This document shows, one piece after another, positions 37,462 to 45,500 of a DNA stretch of 64,000 nucleotides. The notes beneath the pieces are model-generated. The model did no database searches. It saw only the letters and a list, made by a program, of their open reading frames with translations, and was not told the origin of the DNA. The translations under genes and the position numbers were made by a program. The DNA comes from Tsukamurella pseudospumae (GTDB taxonomy: Bacteria > Actinomycetota > Actinomycetes > Mycobacteriales > Mycobacteriaceae): NCBI RefSeq assembly GCF_001575205.1, contig NZ_LSRE01000002.1:62001-126000 (forward strand), given 5' to 3'. Every line of letters starts with the position of its first letter. Positions within the stretch are counted from its first letter, which is position 1.

Positions 37462-38256
37462 GTGACCACCCCGACCCCCGTGCGGCCCCTGCTGTACGTG
37501 CCCGCCCCGTCGGTCACCCCGACCCGGTTCGGGCTGCTGTCCGTCGCCGACCTCACACCACCGGAAGACGCCGCGCACTTCCAGTTCGGCGTCGAGTGGA
37601 AGGCCAACGCCCGCGGCGACGCCGTGCGCCTCGCCGCCGCCGAGTGTATGACCGACGAGCCGGCCCGCCAGTTCGACGAGGGCCTCGACTTCCCGCACGC
37701 GCTGGCCGTCACCCTGTACACCGGGTTCACCTGCAAGACCGTCGGACTCGACGAGGATTCGGTGCAGGCAGAAGCCGAAGCTCGGCTCACCGCAGGCGAG
37801 GGCGCGGCGCTCGAACGGACCATCTGGGCCGCCGCGACACCGTCGCTCACCGTCGACGCCACCGACCTCGGCACCGTCCCGGACATCACGGCGGCGGTCG
37901 GCGCGCTGGAGACCCACGCGTACCGCGCGTTCGCGGGCCGCGGGATCCTCCACGCGCCTCGTGCGCTCGGTGCTGTCGCCGCGGGCGCACAGCTCACCGT
38001 CCGTCAGAGCAACGCTCTGGCCACGCCGCTCGACACGGCGTGGTCGTTCGGCGACTACCCGCAGCCGAACCGCATCGCGGTGTCCGGCCCGATCACGGTG
38101 CGCCGCTCCGGCGTCAAGGTCCACCCGATGCAGTGGGCCGACGGCATCGACCTCACCACGAACGAGGTGTTCGTCCTCGCCCAGCGCACCGTCGTCGTCG
38201 CGTTCGACCCCGGCGGCGCAGTCATCACCATCGACTCGACCGACCCGACACCGTAG
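37462..38256 (+). CDS. Structural protein, probable head-tail connector region (264 aa)
   Basis: GTG after AGGAGG. Beta-rich; FGLLSVADLTPPEDAAHFQF, CMTDEPARQFDEGLDFPHAL, a middle coiled segment and MQWADGIDLTTNEVFVLAQR. Similar proteins follow capsid genes in actinophages and are usually labelled head-tail connector or structural. Exact role uncertain. Confidence 0.6.
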   Translation: MTTPTPVRPLLYVPAPSVTPTRFGLLSVADLTPPEDAAHFQFGVEWKANARGDAVRLAAAECMTDEPARQFDEGLDFPHALAVTLYTGFTCKTVGLDEDSVQAEAEARLTAGEGAALERTIWAAATPSLTVDATDLGTVPDITAAVGALETHAYRAFAGRGILHAPRALGAVAAGAQLTVRQSNALATPLDTAWSFGDYPQPNRIAVSGPITVRRSGVKVHPMQWADGIDLTTNEVFVLAQRTVVVAFDPGGAVITIDSTDPTP

Positions 38257-38266
38257 GAGGCCCATC

Positions 38267-38509
38267 ATGCCGACGATCATCCCCAAGCCCGGGCAAGCCC
38301 CCGCGCTGGCCGCCCGACTGCTCAAGGCAGCAGGCGATCACCCGGAGCGCGTGCGGACCTCGACGCACGGCGGCGGCACCGCCTTCGACGTCGACGACGA
38401 TCTCGCGGCCGCGATCGCCGAGCCGGAGCCCGAGCCGGAGCCCGAGCCGGAGCCGGTCAACAAGCCCGCCACCCGCAAGAGCAGGGCCAACACCGGCTCC
38501 GACAGCTGA
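38267..38509 (+). CDS. Small protein with Glu-Pro repeat (80 aa)
   Basis: ATG with AGGAGG 7 nt upstream. Residues about 1-48 are a small basic fold (MPTIIPKPGQAPALAARLLK); residues about 48-62 are an EP tandem repeat; basic tail. Function unknown. Confidence 0.55.
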   Translation: MPTIIPKPGQAPALAARLLKAAGDHPERVRTSTHGGGTAFDVDDDLAAAIAEPEPEPEPEPEPVNKPATRKSRANTGSDS

Positions 38510-38529
38510 TCCCGCCCCGCCGAGCGGGA

Positions 38530-38574
38530 TACCATCAACAACAGAACGAACTCGCTGCTGGCGTTGGGCCGGGC
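38530..38574 (+). promoter_or_regulatory. Late leader element 3 (tail tube)
   Basis: TACCAT at 38530-38535, then ctgctggcgttgggccgggc at 38555-38574, 21 nt before GTG 38596 (AAGGAG between). Confidence 0.7.
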
Positions 38575-38595
38575 ATCCTCACGAAGGAGCCCGCC

Positions 38596-39291
38596 GTGGC
38601 GACCATGAAGAGCATCCGAGGCAAGGCGCTCCGGATCACCAAGCTCGACGAGTGCGGCAACCCCATCGAGGTCGGCCCCGCCGTCGTCGTCACCAAGGGA
38701 TTCGCCTCGATCCAGCTGTCCCCGCAGTACGTCGACGGCGAGGACACCGAGGAGCAGAACGCCAACGGCGACATCTGCATCCAGGACAAGGCGCCCGACA
38801 AGATCAAGAACATCGAGATCGAGGCCACCCTCTGCGAGGTCGACTTCGACATGGTCGAGATCATGACCGGCCAGAAGGTCCTCGTCGACGCCGCCGGGGA
38901 GTCCGTCGGCAACATGTTCGGCCAGGCCGAGGAGGTGTTCTTCGCGCTCGAGGTGTGGTCGGACATCCCCGGCGCGGTGTGCGGCAGCGGCGGGAAGCCG
39001 TTCCTGTACCACGTGCTGCCGTACATCGCTTCCGCGAAGCTCGGCGACTTCACCATCGAGAAGACCGCGGCCACGTTCACGTTCACCGCGAACACCCGCC
39101 CCGGAACCGCTTGGGGCCCGGGCCCGTACAACGTGCAGATGGCCGGCACGCCGACGCCGGTGGCGGCGCCGCTGATCACCCCGTTCGAGGACACCGACCA
39201 CTACGCGTGGATCCGGTCCACGGTGCCCGTCCCCGCGGTCACCGACGGCCCGGTGACCCTGGCGCTGGCGCCCGGCTACCACACCCCGTAG
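38596..39291 (+). CDS. Major tail (tube) protein
   Basis: 231 aa, beta-rich: MKSIRGKALRITKLDECGNP, VVVTKGFASIQLSPQYVDGE, EIMTGQKVLVDAAGESVGNM, FTIEKTAATFTFTANTRPGT. The pattern and location before the connector and tail chaperone genes match actinophage tube proteins. Preceded by a late leader, as expected for an abundant product. Confidence 0.75.
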   Translation: MATMKSIRGKALRITKLDECGNPIEVGPAVVVTKGFASIQLSPQYVDGEDTEEQNANGDICIQDKAPDKIKNIEIEATLCEVDFDMVEIMTGQKVLVDAAGESVGNMFGQAEEVFFALEVWSDIPGAVCGSGGKPFLYHVLPYIASAKLGDFTIEKTAATFTFTANTRPGTAWGPGPYNVQMAGTPTPVAAPLITPFEDTDHYAWIRSTVPVPAVTDGPVTLALAPGYHTP

Positions 39292-39294
39292 CCG

Positions 39295-40008
39295 ATGGTG
39301 ACGTTCTGGCCTGTTACTGAACCGGTCTCGCCTGATCCGAAGTGGCTTGCGCTCACTCCGGAGATGCGGGGCCGGTTCACGGCTATCGCGGTCGAGCTGC
39401 TGTGGCGCCGCACCGGCCGGGTGTTCGGCCTCACCGCGCGCACTGTCCGCCCGTACCTCGCGTGCGACGGGCGGCCGAGCACGTACGAGGGTGAGGGCGG
39501 CGTCGACTGGTACCCGATCATCGGGTTCTGCGCGCCGTCCCGGCGCCGCGTCGCGCTACCCGGCCCTGTGCACGAGGTGCTCGAGGTGCGCGTCGACGGC
39601 GCCGCAGTGCTCACGCCCGCGTGGGAGATCCGCGAGCACCGGTGGCTGGTGCGCATCGACCCGGCGGGGGAATGGCCCGCGCCAGTCGAGCCGGGTCCGG
39701 GCTTCGAGATCGACTACGTGCGTGGTGTGCCCGTCCCGCTCGGCGGTCAGGAAGCTGCCGGCGCGCTCGCGCACGAACTGTGGAAGGCCGCCGACGGCCA
39801 GGACTGCGGCCTCCCGGAGAACGTGCGCACGGTGTCGCGGCAGGGCATGAGCATGGAGATGGTCGACATGGCTGCGCTGATCGGTGACCAGGCCACCGGC
39901 GTGCCGTCCGTTGATCGGTGGATCGCCTCGGTGAACCCGTTCCGCACCCTGACCCGCCCCGAGGTGTTCTCGCCGGACATCGCGCGGGGCGCGCGGGTGA
40001 TGCGCTGA
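39295..40008 (+). CDS. Head-tail connector protein (gp6-like)
   Basis: 237 aa: LTPEMRGRFTAIAVELLWRR (adaptor-type helix), then PSVDRWIASVNPFRTLTRPE near the C-terminus. ELWKAADGQDCGLPENVRTV and MSMEMVDMAALIGDQATGVP are typical of adaptor proteins in this order. Coupled to 40008 through TGATG. Confidence 0.65.
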   Translation: MVTFWPVTEPVSPDPKWLALTPEMRGRFTAIAVELLWRRTGRVFGLTARTVRPYLACDGRPSTYEGEGGVDWYPIIGFCAPSRRRVALPGPVHEVLEVRVDGAAVLTPAWEIREHRWLVRIDPAGEWPAPVEPGPGFEIDYVRGVPVPLGGQEAAGALAHELWKAADGQDCGLPENVRTVSRQGMSMEMVDMAALIGDQATGVPSVDRWIASVNPFRTLTRPEVFSPDIARGARVMR

Positions 40009-40466
40009 TGGACCCGTACGAGCTCGCGGCCACACTGCGCGACGAACTCGTCGTGCAGCTCGAGCAGAGCCTCGCCGGGCCGGTGCGACTCGCCACCGTC
40101 CACCCGGGCGACATGGTGCCGGCCTACACGTCGTGCGCGATGGCCGCGGTGCGCATCGCGGCGATCACCCCACAGGACCCCGGGCTCGGGTGCGGCGCAC
40201 CGTCGTCCTGGGATGTGACGCTCGACCTCGTCGTGAACCGCTGCTACCCCAACGATCCGTCGCGGACGCCCGACATGGACGTGCTCGCCGACCTGGCGCG
40301 CGAAGGCGTCTCGGATGCCGAGGCGATGATGCGGGCGATGTGCGTGGTCCCGGACGACTACCGGTGGACGCCGGGCGCGTGGCGGCCGGTCGGCCCTCAG
40401 GGCGACGTGTACGGCGGCGTCATGCAGGTCATCGTCCACGACCTTGACGCCCCATGCTGCCCCTGA
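40008..40466 (+). CDS. Head-tail connector / neck protein (152 aa)
   Basis: Start overlaps the previous stop. MDPYELAATLRDELVVQLEQ, then WDVTLDLVVNRCYPNDPSRT and GGVMQVIVHDLDAPCCP. Strand-helix fold expected of neck or stopper proteins; assignment is positional. Confidence 0.55.
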   Translation: MDPYELAATLRDELVVQLEQSLAGPVRLATVHPGDMVPAYTSCAMAAVRIAAITPQDPGLGCGAPSSWDVTLDLVVNRCYPNDPSRTPDMDVLADLAREGVSDAEAMMRAMCVVPDDYRWTPGAWRPVGPQGDVYGGVMQVIVHDLDAPCCP

Positions 40467-40470
40467 GCGG

Positions 40471-40512
40471 TACGATTCGAGGGAAGTAGCAGCCGCTGGC
40501 GTTGGGCCGGGC
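40471..40512 (+). promoter_or_regulatory. Late leader element 4
   Basis: TACGAT at 40471-40476, then ccgctggcgttgggccgggc at 40493-40512 (first two bases differ from consensus, outside the hairpin), 22 nt before ATG 40535. Confidence 0.65.
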
Positions 40513-40534
40513 CGTCCCGTAGAGGTGCGCCCAC

Positions 40535-40810
40535 ATGCCCGTTGACGTCCGATTCCACACCAAGGCCTTGCAGTACGAACGCGGGCAGGTGGTGCACGGC
40601 CTCACCCGCAGCCCGGTCCTCGATGGCTTGATCACCCGAGGCCTCGTCGAGGTATTAGCGGAGACCCCCGACCAGCCGATCGAGCTGGCGGCGCCCGAAC
40701 ATCCCTCCGACACCGAGCCTCCCGTGCAGGACGAGGCCGCAGAGCCGGTCCCCGCGCCCGCCGACGCGCCGCGCCGCGGCCGCAAGCGCGCCGAAGATGC
40801 CGACCAGTAG
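40535..40810 (+). CDS. Hypothetical connector-region protein (91 aa)
   Basis: MPVDVRFHTKALQYERGQVV, LVEVLAETPDQPIELAAPEH, then a disordered Glu/Pro/Ala tail ending in a basic patch. Begins with its own late leader. Overlaps the following gene by 14 bp. Function unknown. Confidence 0.55.
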   Translation: MPVDVRFHTKALQYERGQVVHGLTRSPVLDGLITRGLVEVLAETPDQPIELAAPEHPSDTEPPVQDEAAEPVPAPADAPRRGRKRAEDADQ

Positions 40811-41252
40811 CAGCTACCAGTTCAACCACGGCGAGTCCGACCGTGTGATGGCCCAGGGCGCAGTGCAGTGGGGAAACCGTGTCGGCCGCGCCGTTGTGAA
40901 CCAGGCGAAGAAGAACGCCCCGGTCGACGAGGGCCGCCTCCGATCGAGCATCAGCCACACCGTCGACGTGCGGCCCCGCGCGGTCACCGTCACCGTCGGC
41001 TCCCCACTCGAGTACGCCGCGTACCAGGAAGAGGGCACCGGCATCCACGGCCCCCGCAACGCGCTGATCTACCCCACCACGATGAAGGCCCTGAAGTTCC
41101 GGGCCTCGATGAAAGGCCCCGGCCAGCCCGCGAAGGGTAAGCGGCCGTGGGTGTTCGCCAAGTACGTGCGTGGCGTGGAGGCCACACACTTCCTGTCCCG
41201 CGCCCTGGAAACGGTGCTCGGGCAGGGGAATGTCCGCAGACGAGGAAGGTAA
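40797..41252 (+). CDS. HK97 gp10-like tail-completion protein
   Basis: 151 aa. VGRAVVNQAKKNAPVDEGRL, RSSISHTVDVRPRAVTVTVG and EYAAYQEEGTGIHGP are the gp10-type signature; the C-terminus ATHFLSRALETVLGQ fits. It would join tail tube to neck. Confidence 0.75.
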   Translation: MPTSSSYQFNHGESDRVMAQGAVQWGNRVGRAVVNQAKKNAPVDEGRLRSSISHTVDVRPRAVTVTVGSPLEYAAYQEEGTGIHGPRNALIYPTTMKALKFRASMKGPGQPAKGKRPWVFAKYVRGVEATHFLSRALETVLGQGNVRRRGR

Positions 41253-41254
41253 CC

Positions 41255-41815
41255 ATGGCAGGGCAGAAGCGTTTGACCGCACCGGATCCCGACGGAGAGT
41301 ACGACGAGGACCTCGACGATGACAGCGAAGTGCTCGAGGGTGAGGTGCTCGACGATCCCGACCTCGACGAAGACGAAGACGACGACGAGGCGGACGAGGT
41401 AGAGGTCGACGAGGCCTTCGAGTTCGAATCCACGCAGTACACGCCGGAGCAGCTGGCGGCGCGGAAGGTCCGGCACTTCAAGCTCGACGGTGAGACGCTG
41501 CGCGCCGAGCAGCCCGACGACGCCGCGTACGCGCTGCTCTCGCAGGCTGTCGCGTCGGCAGCAACGAACTCCGACCGCACGCACGCCATCCTGAACTTCG
41601 CCTGGGGCTGCCTGGACGACCGGTCGAAGATGGTCATCCAGCACCGCCTGTACGACCGCACCGACGGGTTCGGTCTGGAGACGCTCGCGCAGATCGTCGA
41701 CAAGTTGCTCGTCGACTTCTCCCCGGACCCCAAGTCCGCGGTGAACCGGGCCGCGCGCCGCAACGCTGCCAAGGCGAAGCAGCCCCGTCGCCCGCAGCCG
41801 CGTCGGCGCCGATAA
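41255..41815 (+). CDS. Tail assembly chaperone G
   Basis: 186 aa. Long acidic N-terminus (Asp/Glu-rich, residues about 15-50), then STQYTPEQLAARKVRHFKLD and IDKLLVDFSPDP-like helices, basic tail. It precedes a second ORF in the -1 frame and the tape measure gene, the standard chaperone position. Its stop is 2 nt from the next ATG. Confidence 0.7.
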   Translation: MAGQKRLTAPDPDGEYDEDLDDDSEVLEGEVLDDPDLDEDEDDDEADEVEVDEAFEFESTQYTPEQLAARKVRHFKLDGETLRAEQPDDAAYALLSQAVASAATNSDRTHAILNFAWGCLDDRSKMVIQHRLYDRTDGFGLETLAQIVDKLLVDFSPDPKSAVNRAARRNAAKAKQPRRPQPRRRR

Positions 41816-41817
41816 GC

Positions 41818-42423
41818 ATGTGGGGGACCACCCCCGTGATCCGCGTGGACGGTCGGGTGCTGCACGTCGCCGCACCCGACCGCACCGCCGGAGAGCTGGC
41901 GCCGCTGCTGCTCTGGGACGACCTGATCGTCGACAACCCGATCCCGTACCTGTTCGCCAGCGTCCCGCGCGCTGAGGACCGGGTGTGGCTCGCTGGCCGG
42001 ATCCTCGACCGCCAGCACCCGCTGACTGTCGCTGTGCTGCACCGCATCACCGACGCCCTGGTCCTCGATCACACCCGGTGGAATCGGTGGGAGGCGAAGT
42101 TCCTGTGGACCTCCGCATTCGGGATGTGGCATGAGGTGGACGGCGACCTGCAGGCCCGAGGCGTGAATATCGCTGCAATGCCGCTCGCGCAGGCCACGAA
42201 CGCGGTCTACGGCACCCTGCGCGGCTGGTACCAGAACCGAGAACGCAAGGACTACGACCAGTTCCAGCGGGACCTCCACCGGAAGCCGCCGCGGGTGGTG
42301 CGCGCCGAGATCGAGGATGCCACCGACGACGACTTCGCTGACGACGCTGAAGCTGCCGCCGCGCTCACCCGCCGCGGCCGGGCGCGGGACACGTCCGAGG
42401 ACAGCGTCGTCGAGTACCGGTGA
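41818..42423 (+). CDS. Tail assembly chaperone T-like protein
   Basis: 201 aa, -1 frame relative to the upstream chaperone gene. DDLIVDNPIPYLFASVPRAE, RWNRWEAKFLWTSAFGMWHE and GWYQNRERKDYDQFQRDLHR are typical of the downstream chaperone. It has its own ATG; a programmed -1 shift from the first gene is common in this pair, but no clear slippery heptamer is visible near 41770-41815. Confidence 0.65.
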   Translation: MWGTTPVIRVDGRVLHVAAPDRTAGELAPLLLWDDLIVDNPIPYLFASVPRAEDRVWLAGRILDRQHPLTVAVLHRITDALVLDHTRWNRWEAKFLWTSAFGMWHEVDGDLQARGVNIAAMPLAQATNAVYGTLRGWYQNRERKDYDQFQRDLHRKPPRVVRAEIEDATDDDFADDAEAAAALTRRGRARDTSEDSVVEYR

Positions 42424-42435
42424 CTGCGTCGGCGG

Positions 42436-42476
42436 TACCCTAGACACAGATTCCTGCTGCTGGCGTTGGGCCGAGC
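42436..42476 (+). promoter_or_regulatory. Late leader element 5 (tape measure)
   Basis: TACCCT at 42436-42441, then ctgctggcgttgggccgagc at 42457-42476, 24 nt before ATG 42501. Its only difference from consensus (G to A) falls at the bulged position of the predicted hairpin, so folding is kept. Confidence 0.7.
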
Positions 42477-42500
42477 GAGATCCCGAAGAGGGTTCGCTCG

Positions 42501-45500
42501 ATGACCGCACCAGGTGGCACGTTCGCTGAAGCGAACGTCAAGGCCACGCTGACGTGGGATGACATCGAGCGGCTGATGACCCCCAAGGTCGAAGCCGCGA
42601 TGAAGAAGGCCGAGCAGGCCGTCGCCAAGCACCTCGACAAGATCGAGGCCGCGTTCGACCGCAGTGCTGGGCGGATGGCCGACGCGTTCGCGAAGGGCAT
42701 GAACGCGGCGGCCCGCACCGTCGACCGTGAGCTCGCGGGGATCGAACGCCGCCTTCGCACGTCGCGGATGTCAGTGACGATCGACGCGAAGGTCGACTCG
42801 GCCGCGGTGGAGCGGCAGCTCGCCTCCCAGAACCTATCCGGCGCCGGTGCCGCGCACGGCCGCCAGTACGCGGCCGGGCTCGTCGGAGCCCTGTCCGCCG
42901 GGTTCGGTGTCATCAGCAAGCTATTCGCCGGAGGCCTCGGCGGCGCGCAATCCAACTTCGCGCGCATCGCTCTGCAGACCAAGATCGCAGCGTTCGCCGC
43001 CGGGCAGCTGGCGAAGAAAATCCTCCTCGTCGGCGGAGTGCTCGGCGGACTCGGCGCGGGCGCGCTCGGCAAGCTCGCCGTCGGCCTCAAGCTCGCGTCC
43101 CGGTTCGCCGGGCAGCTGGCCCGAGACCTCACCCGCGTCATCGCGCTCGTGACCGTGCTGCAGGCCGTCGGCCGCGGCCTGTCGATGCTCGCGAACTTCG
43201 GGAAGATCGCCGCGATCGGCACCATCGGATTCTCCGCGCTGCTCGGCGTCGCCACCGGCATCACCAACCTCATCTCCGGGCCGATGCTGCAGGCGATCAC
43301 CGCGATCGGCGCCGCGATGGGCGTGGCGGCCGGCGCCGCCGCGGGCATCCTCGGCCCGGCGCTCGTCGCGCTCAAGGTTGGGTTCGCCGGGCTGTCCGAC
43401 GGTGCGAAGAAGTTCAACGAGCAGTTCAAGGAGATGGACGACGCTCTCGCGGAGCGGATCGGCAACATGATGGCGCCGCTGCTCACTGCGTGGCACGACG
43501 CCAGCAGCCAGATGAAGCTCGCGTTCGCGAGCGCGCTGAAACCCGCGTTCGCGTCGATGGGTGGCCTCGTCAATCAGTTCCGCCCGCAGCTCGTCGGCCT
43601 GTCCACCACCCTCGGCGAGGTCGGCAACGAGGTCGCGAAGAGCCTGAGCGGGCCCGCTGCCAAGCAGGGCTTCGCCGACATGCTCGACGCCTCCAACACG
43701 TTCTTCTCGGCGTTCAAGGGCGAGTCCGGGCTCGGCGGTCTCACCGCCGGTCTGGTGTCGTTCGCCGGCACCGCGGCGAAGACCTTCGCCGGGGTCGGCG
43801 ACGGCATCAACAACGCGCTGCTGTCCGCGGGGGAGTGGCTCCGCAACATCAGCCCCGACCAGATGCGCGCGGCGTTCGACCAGCTGCGACAGGTCCTCGA
43901 CAACATCGGATCGGTCGTTGGCCCGGTGCTCTCCGGGCTCCGGCAGCTCGGCGCGATCAGCGCGCCCGCGCTTGCGCCCGGGTTCAAGGCCGTCGGTGAC
44001 GCCATCAGCCAAGCCACCCCCGGCGTGCTCACCATGGCCCGCGAACTCATGCCCGCGCTCGGGCAGGCACTGCAGAACCTCGCGCCGATCCTCCCCGGCA
44101 TCGTCAACGCGTTCACACCGTGGGCGTCCGTCGTCGCCGTCCTCGCCCCGCACATCGCCACTCTGCTCTCACACCTCGGACCGCTCGCGCCGCTGATCCT
44201 CGGGATCGCGCTCGCCGCGAAGACAATCACCTCCGCGATGGTCGCCTACAACGCGATCATGGCGATCGCGTCGGTCGGCCAGGGCGTGTTCGCCGCCGCC
44301 ACCGGCGCCAGCTCGGCATCCCTCGCGGGCAACACCATCGCGCTCGCAGCACACAAGGTGGCGACCGTCGCGGGCACTATCGCCACCAACGCGGCCTCGA
44401 TCGCGATGCGCGCGTTCGGCGTTGCACTGAGGTTCGCGACCGGTCCGATCGGCCTCATCATCACCGCCGTGGCGCTCGTCGGTGCTGCGATCTGGGCGTT
44501 CTTCACCAAGACCGAGACCGGACGCAAGCTCTGGGCCACCATCTGGACCGGCATCAAGACCGCGGTGTCCGCGGTCGTTGAGTGGTTCACCGGCACCGCC
44601 GTTCCGTGGCTCAAGTCCGCGTGGGACAACATCGCTGCCGGTGCGACGTGGCTGTGGCAGAACGTCATCCAGCCCGTGTGGGAGGGCATCAAGTCGGCGA
44701 TCGGTGTCGCCATCACGATCATCAAGGGCTACATCTCCGGATGGATCGCCGTCTTCAAGGTCGTCGGCTCCATCCTCACTTGGCTCTGGCAGAACGTCGT
44801 CGTGCCCGTCTGGGACGGGATCAAGGCGGCCATCGGCCTCGCGATCGACTTCATCAGCGCCGAGATCGAGGGCTTCAAGGCGATCTGGGCCGCACTCGAA
44901 CCGGTCTTCACGTGGCTCTGGCACAGCGTGATCGAGCCTGTATGGAACGGCATCAGGGGCGCGATCGAGGCCGTCGTCGGCTGGATCATGAACACCGCGG
45001 TGCCCTGGTTGCAGCAGGCGTGGAAGGACTTCACCACCGGCATCAGCATCATCGTGACTAAGGCTCAAGAGGTCTGGGACGGCGTGAAGGACAAGTTCAC
45101 GCAGATGGTGGACTTCGTCAAGGGGCTGCCCGACAAGATCAAGGCCGCCGCGGCCGGGATGTGGGATGGGCTCAAGAGCGGGCTCGCAACGACTCTCAAC
45201 TGGGCGATCGACAAGCTCAACAGCTTCGTGGGCGTGCTGAACAAGGTCCCCGGCGTGAACATCGCCGCGATCCCTCACGTCGGATTCGCCGCGGGCGGAT
45301 GGACCGGGCCGGGCTCGAAGTATCAGGCCGCCGGCATCGTGCACGCCGACGAGTTCGTTCTCTCGAAGGCCGCGCGCGGCAGCATCGAGGGCAAGTTCCC
45401 CGGCCTCCTCGACTTCATGAACGCGAACGGCACGCTGCCGGGGTACGACGTGGGTGGCCTCGTCGGCGGTCTCCGCTCTGCGGTGTCGGGCATCGTGAAC

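Noticed and set aside
38400-38460. Tandem Glu-Pro repeat considered as a DNA-level repeat of interest
   Set aside because: It is an in-frame hexanucleotide repeat coding a short disordered linker, common in such proteins.
41770-41830. Programmed -1 frameshift in the tail chaperone pair
   Set aside because: The frames are in -1 relation, but the only slippery-looking run (GGGGGA near 41822) lies after the first stop, and the second gene has its own ATG. Left as two genes.
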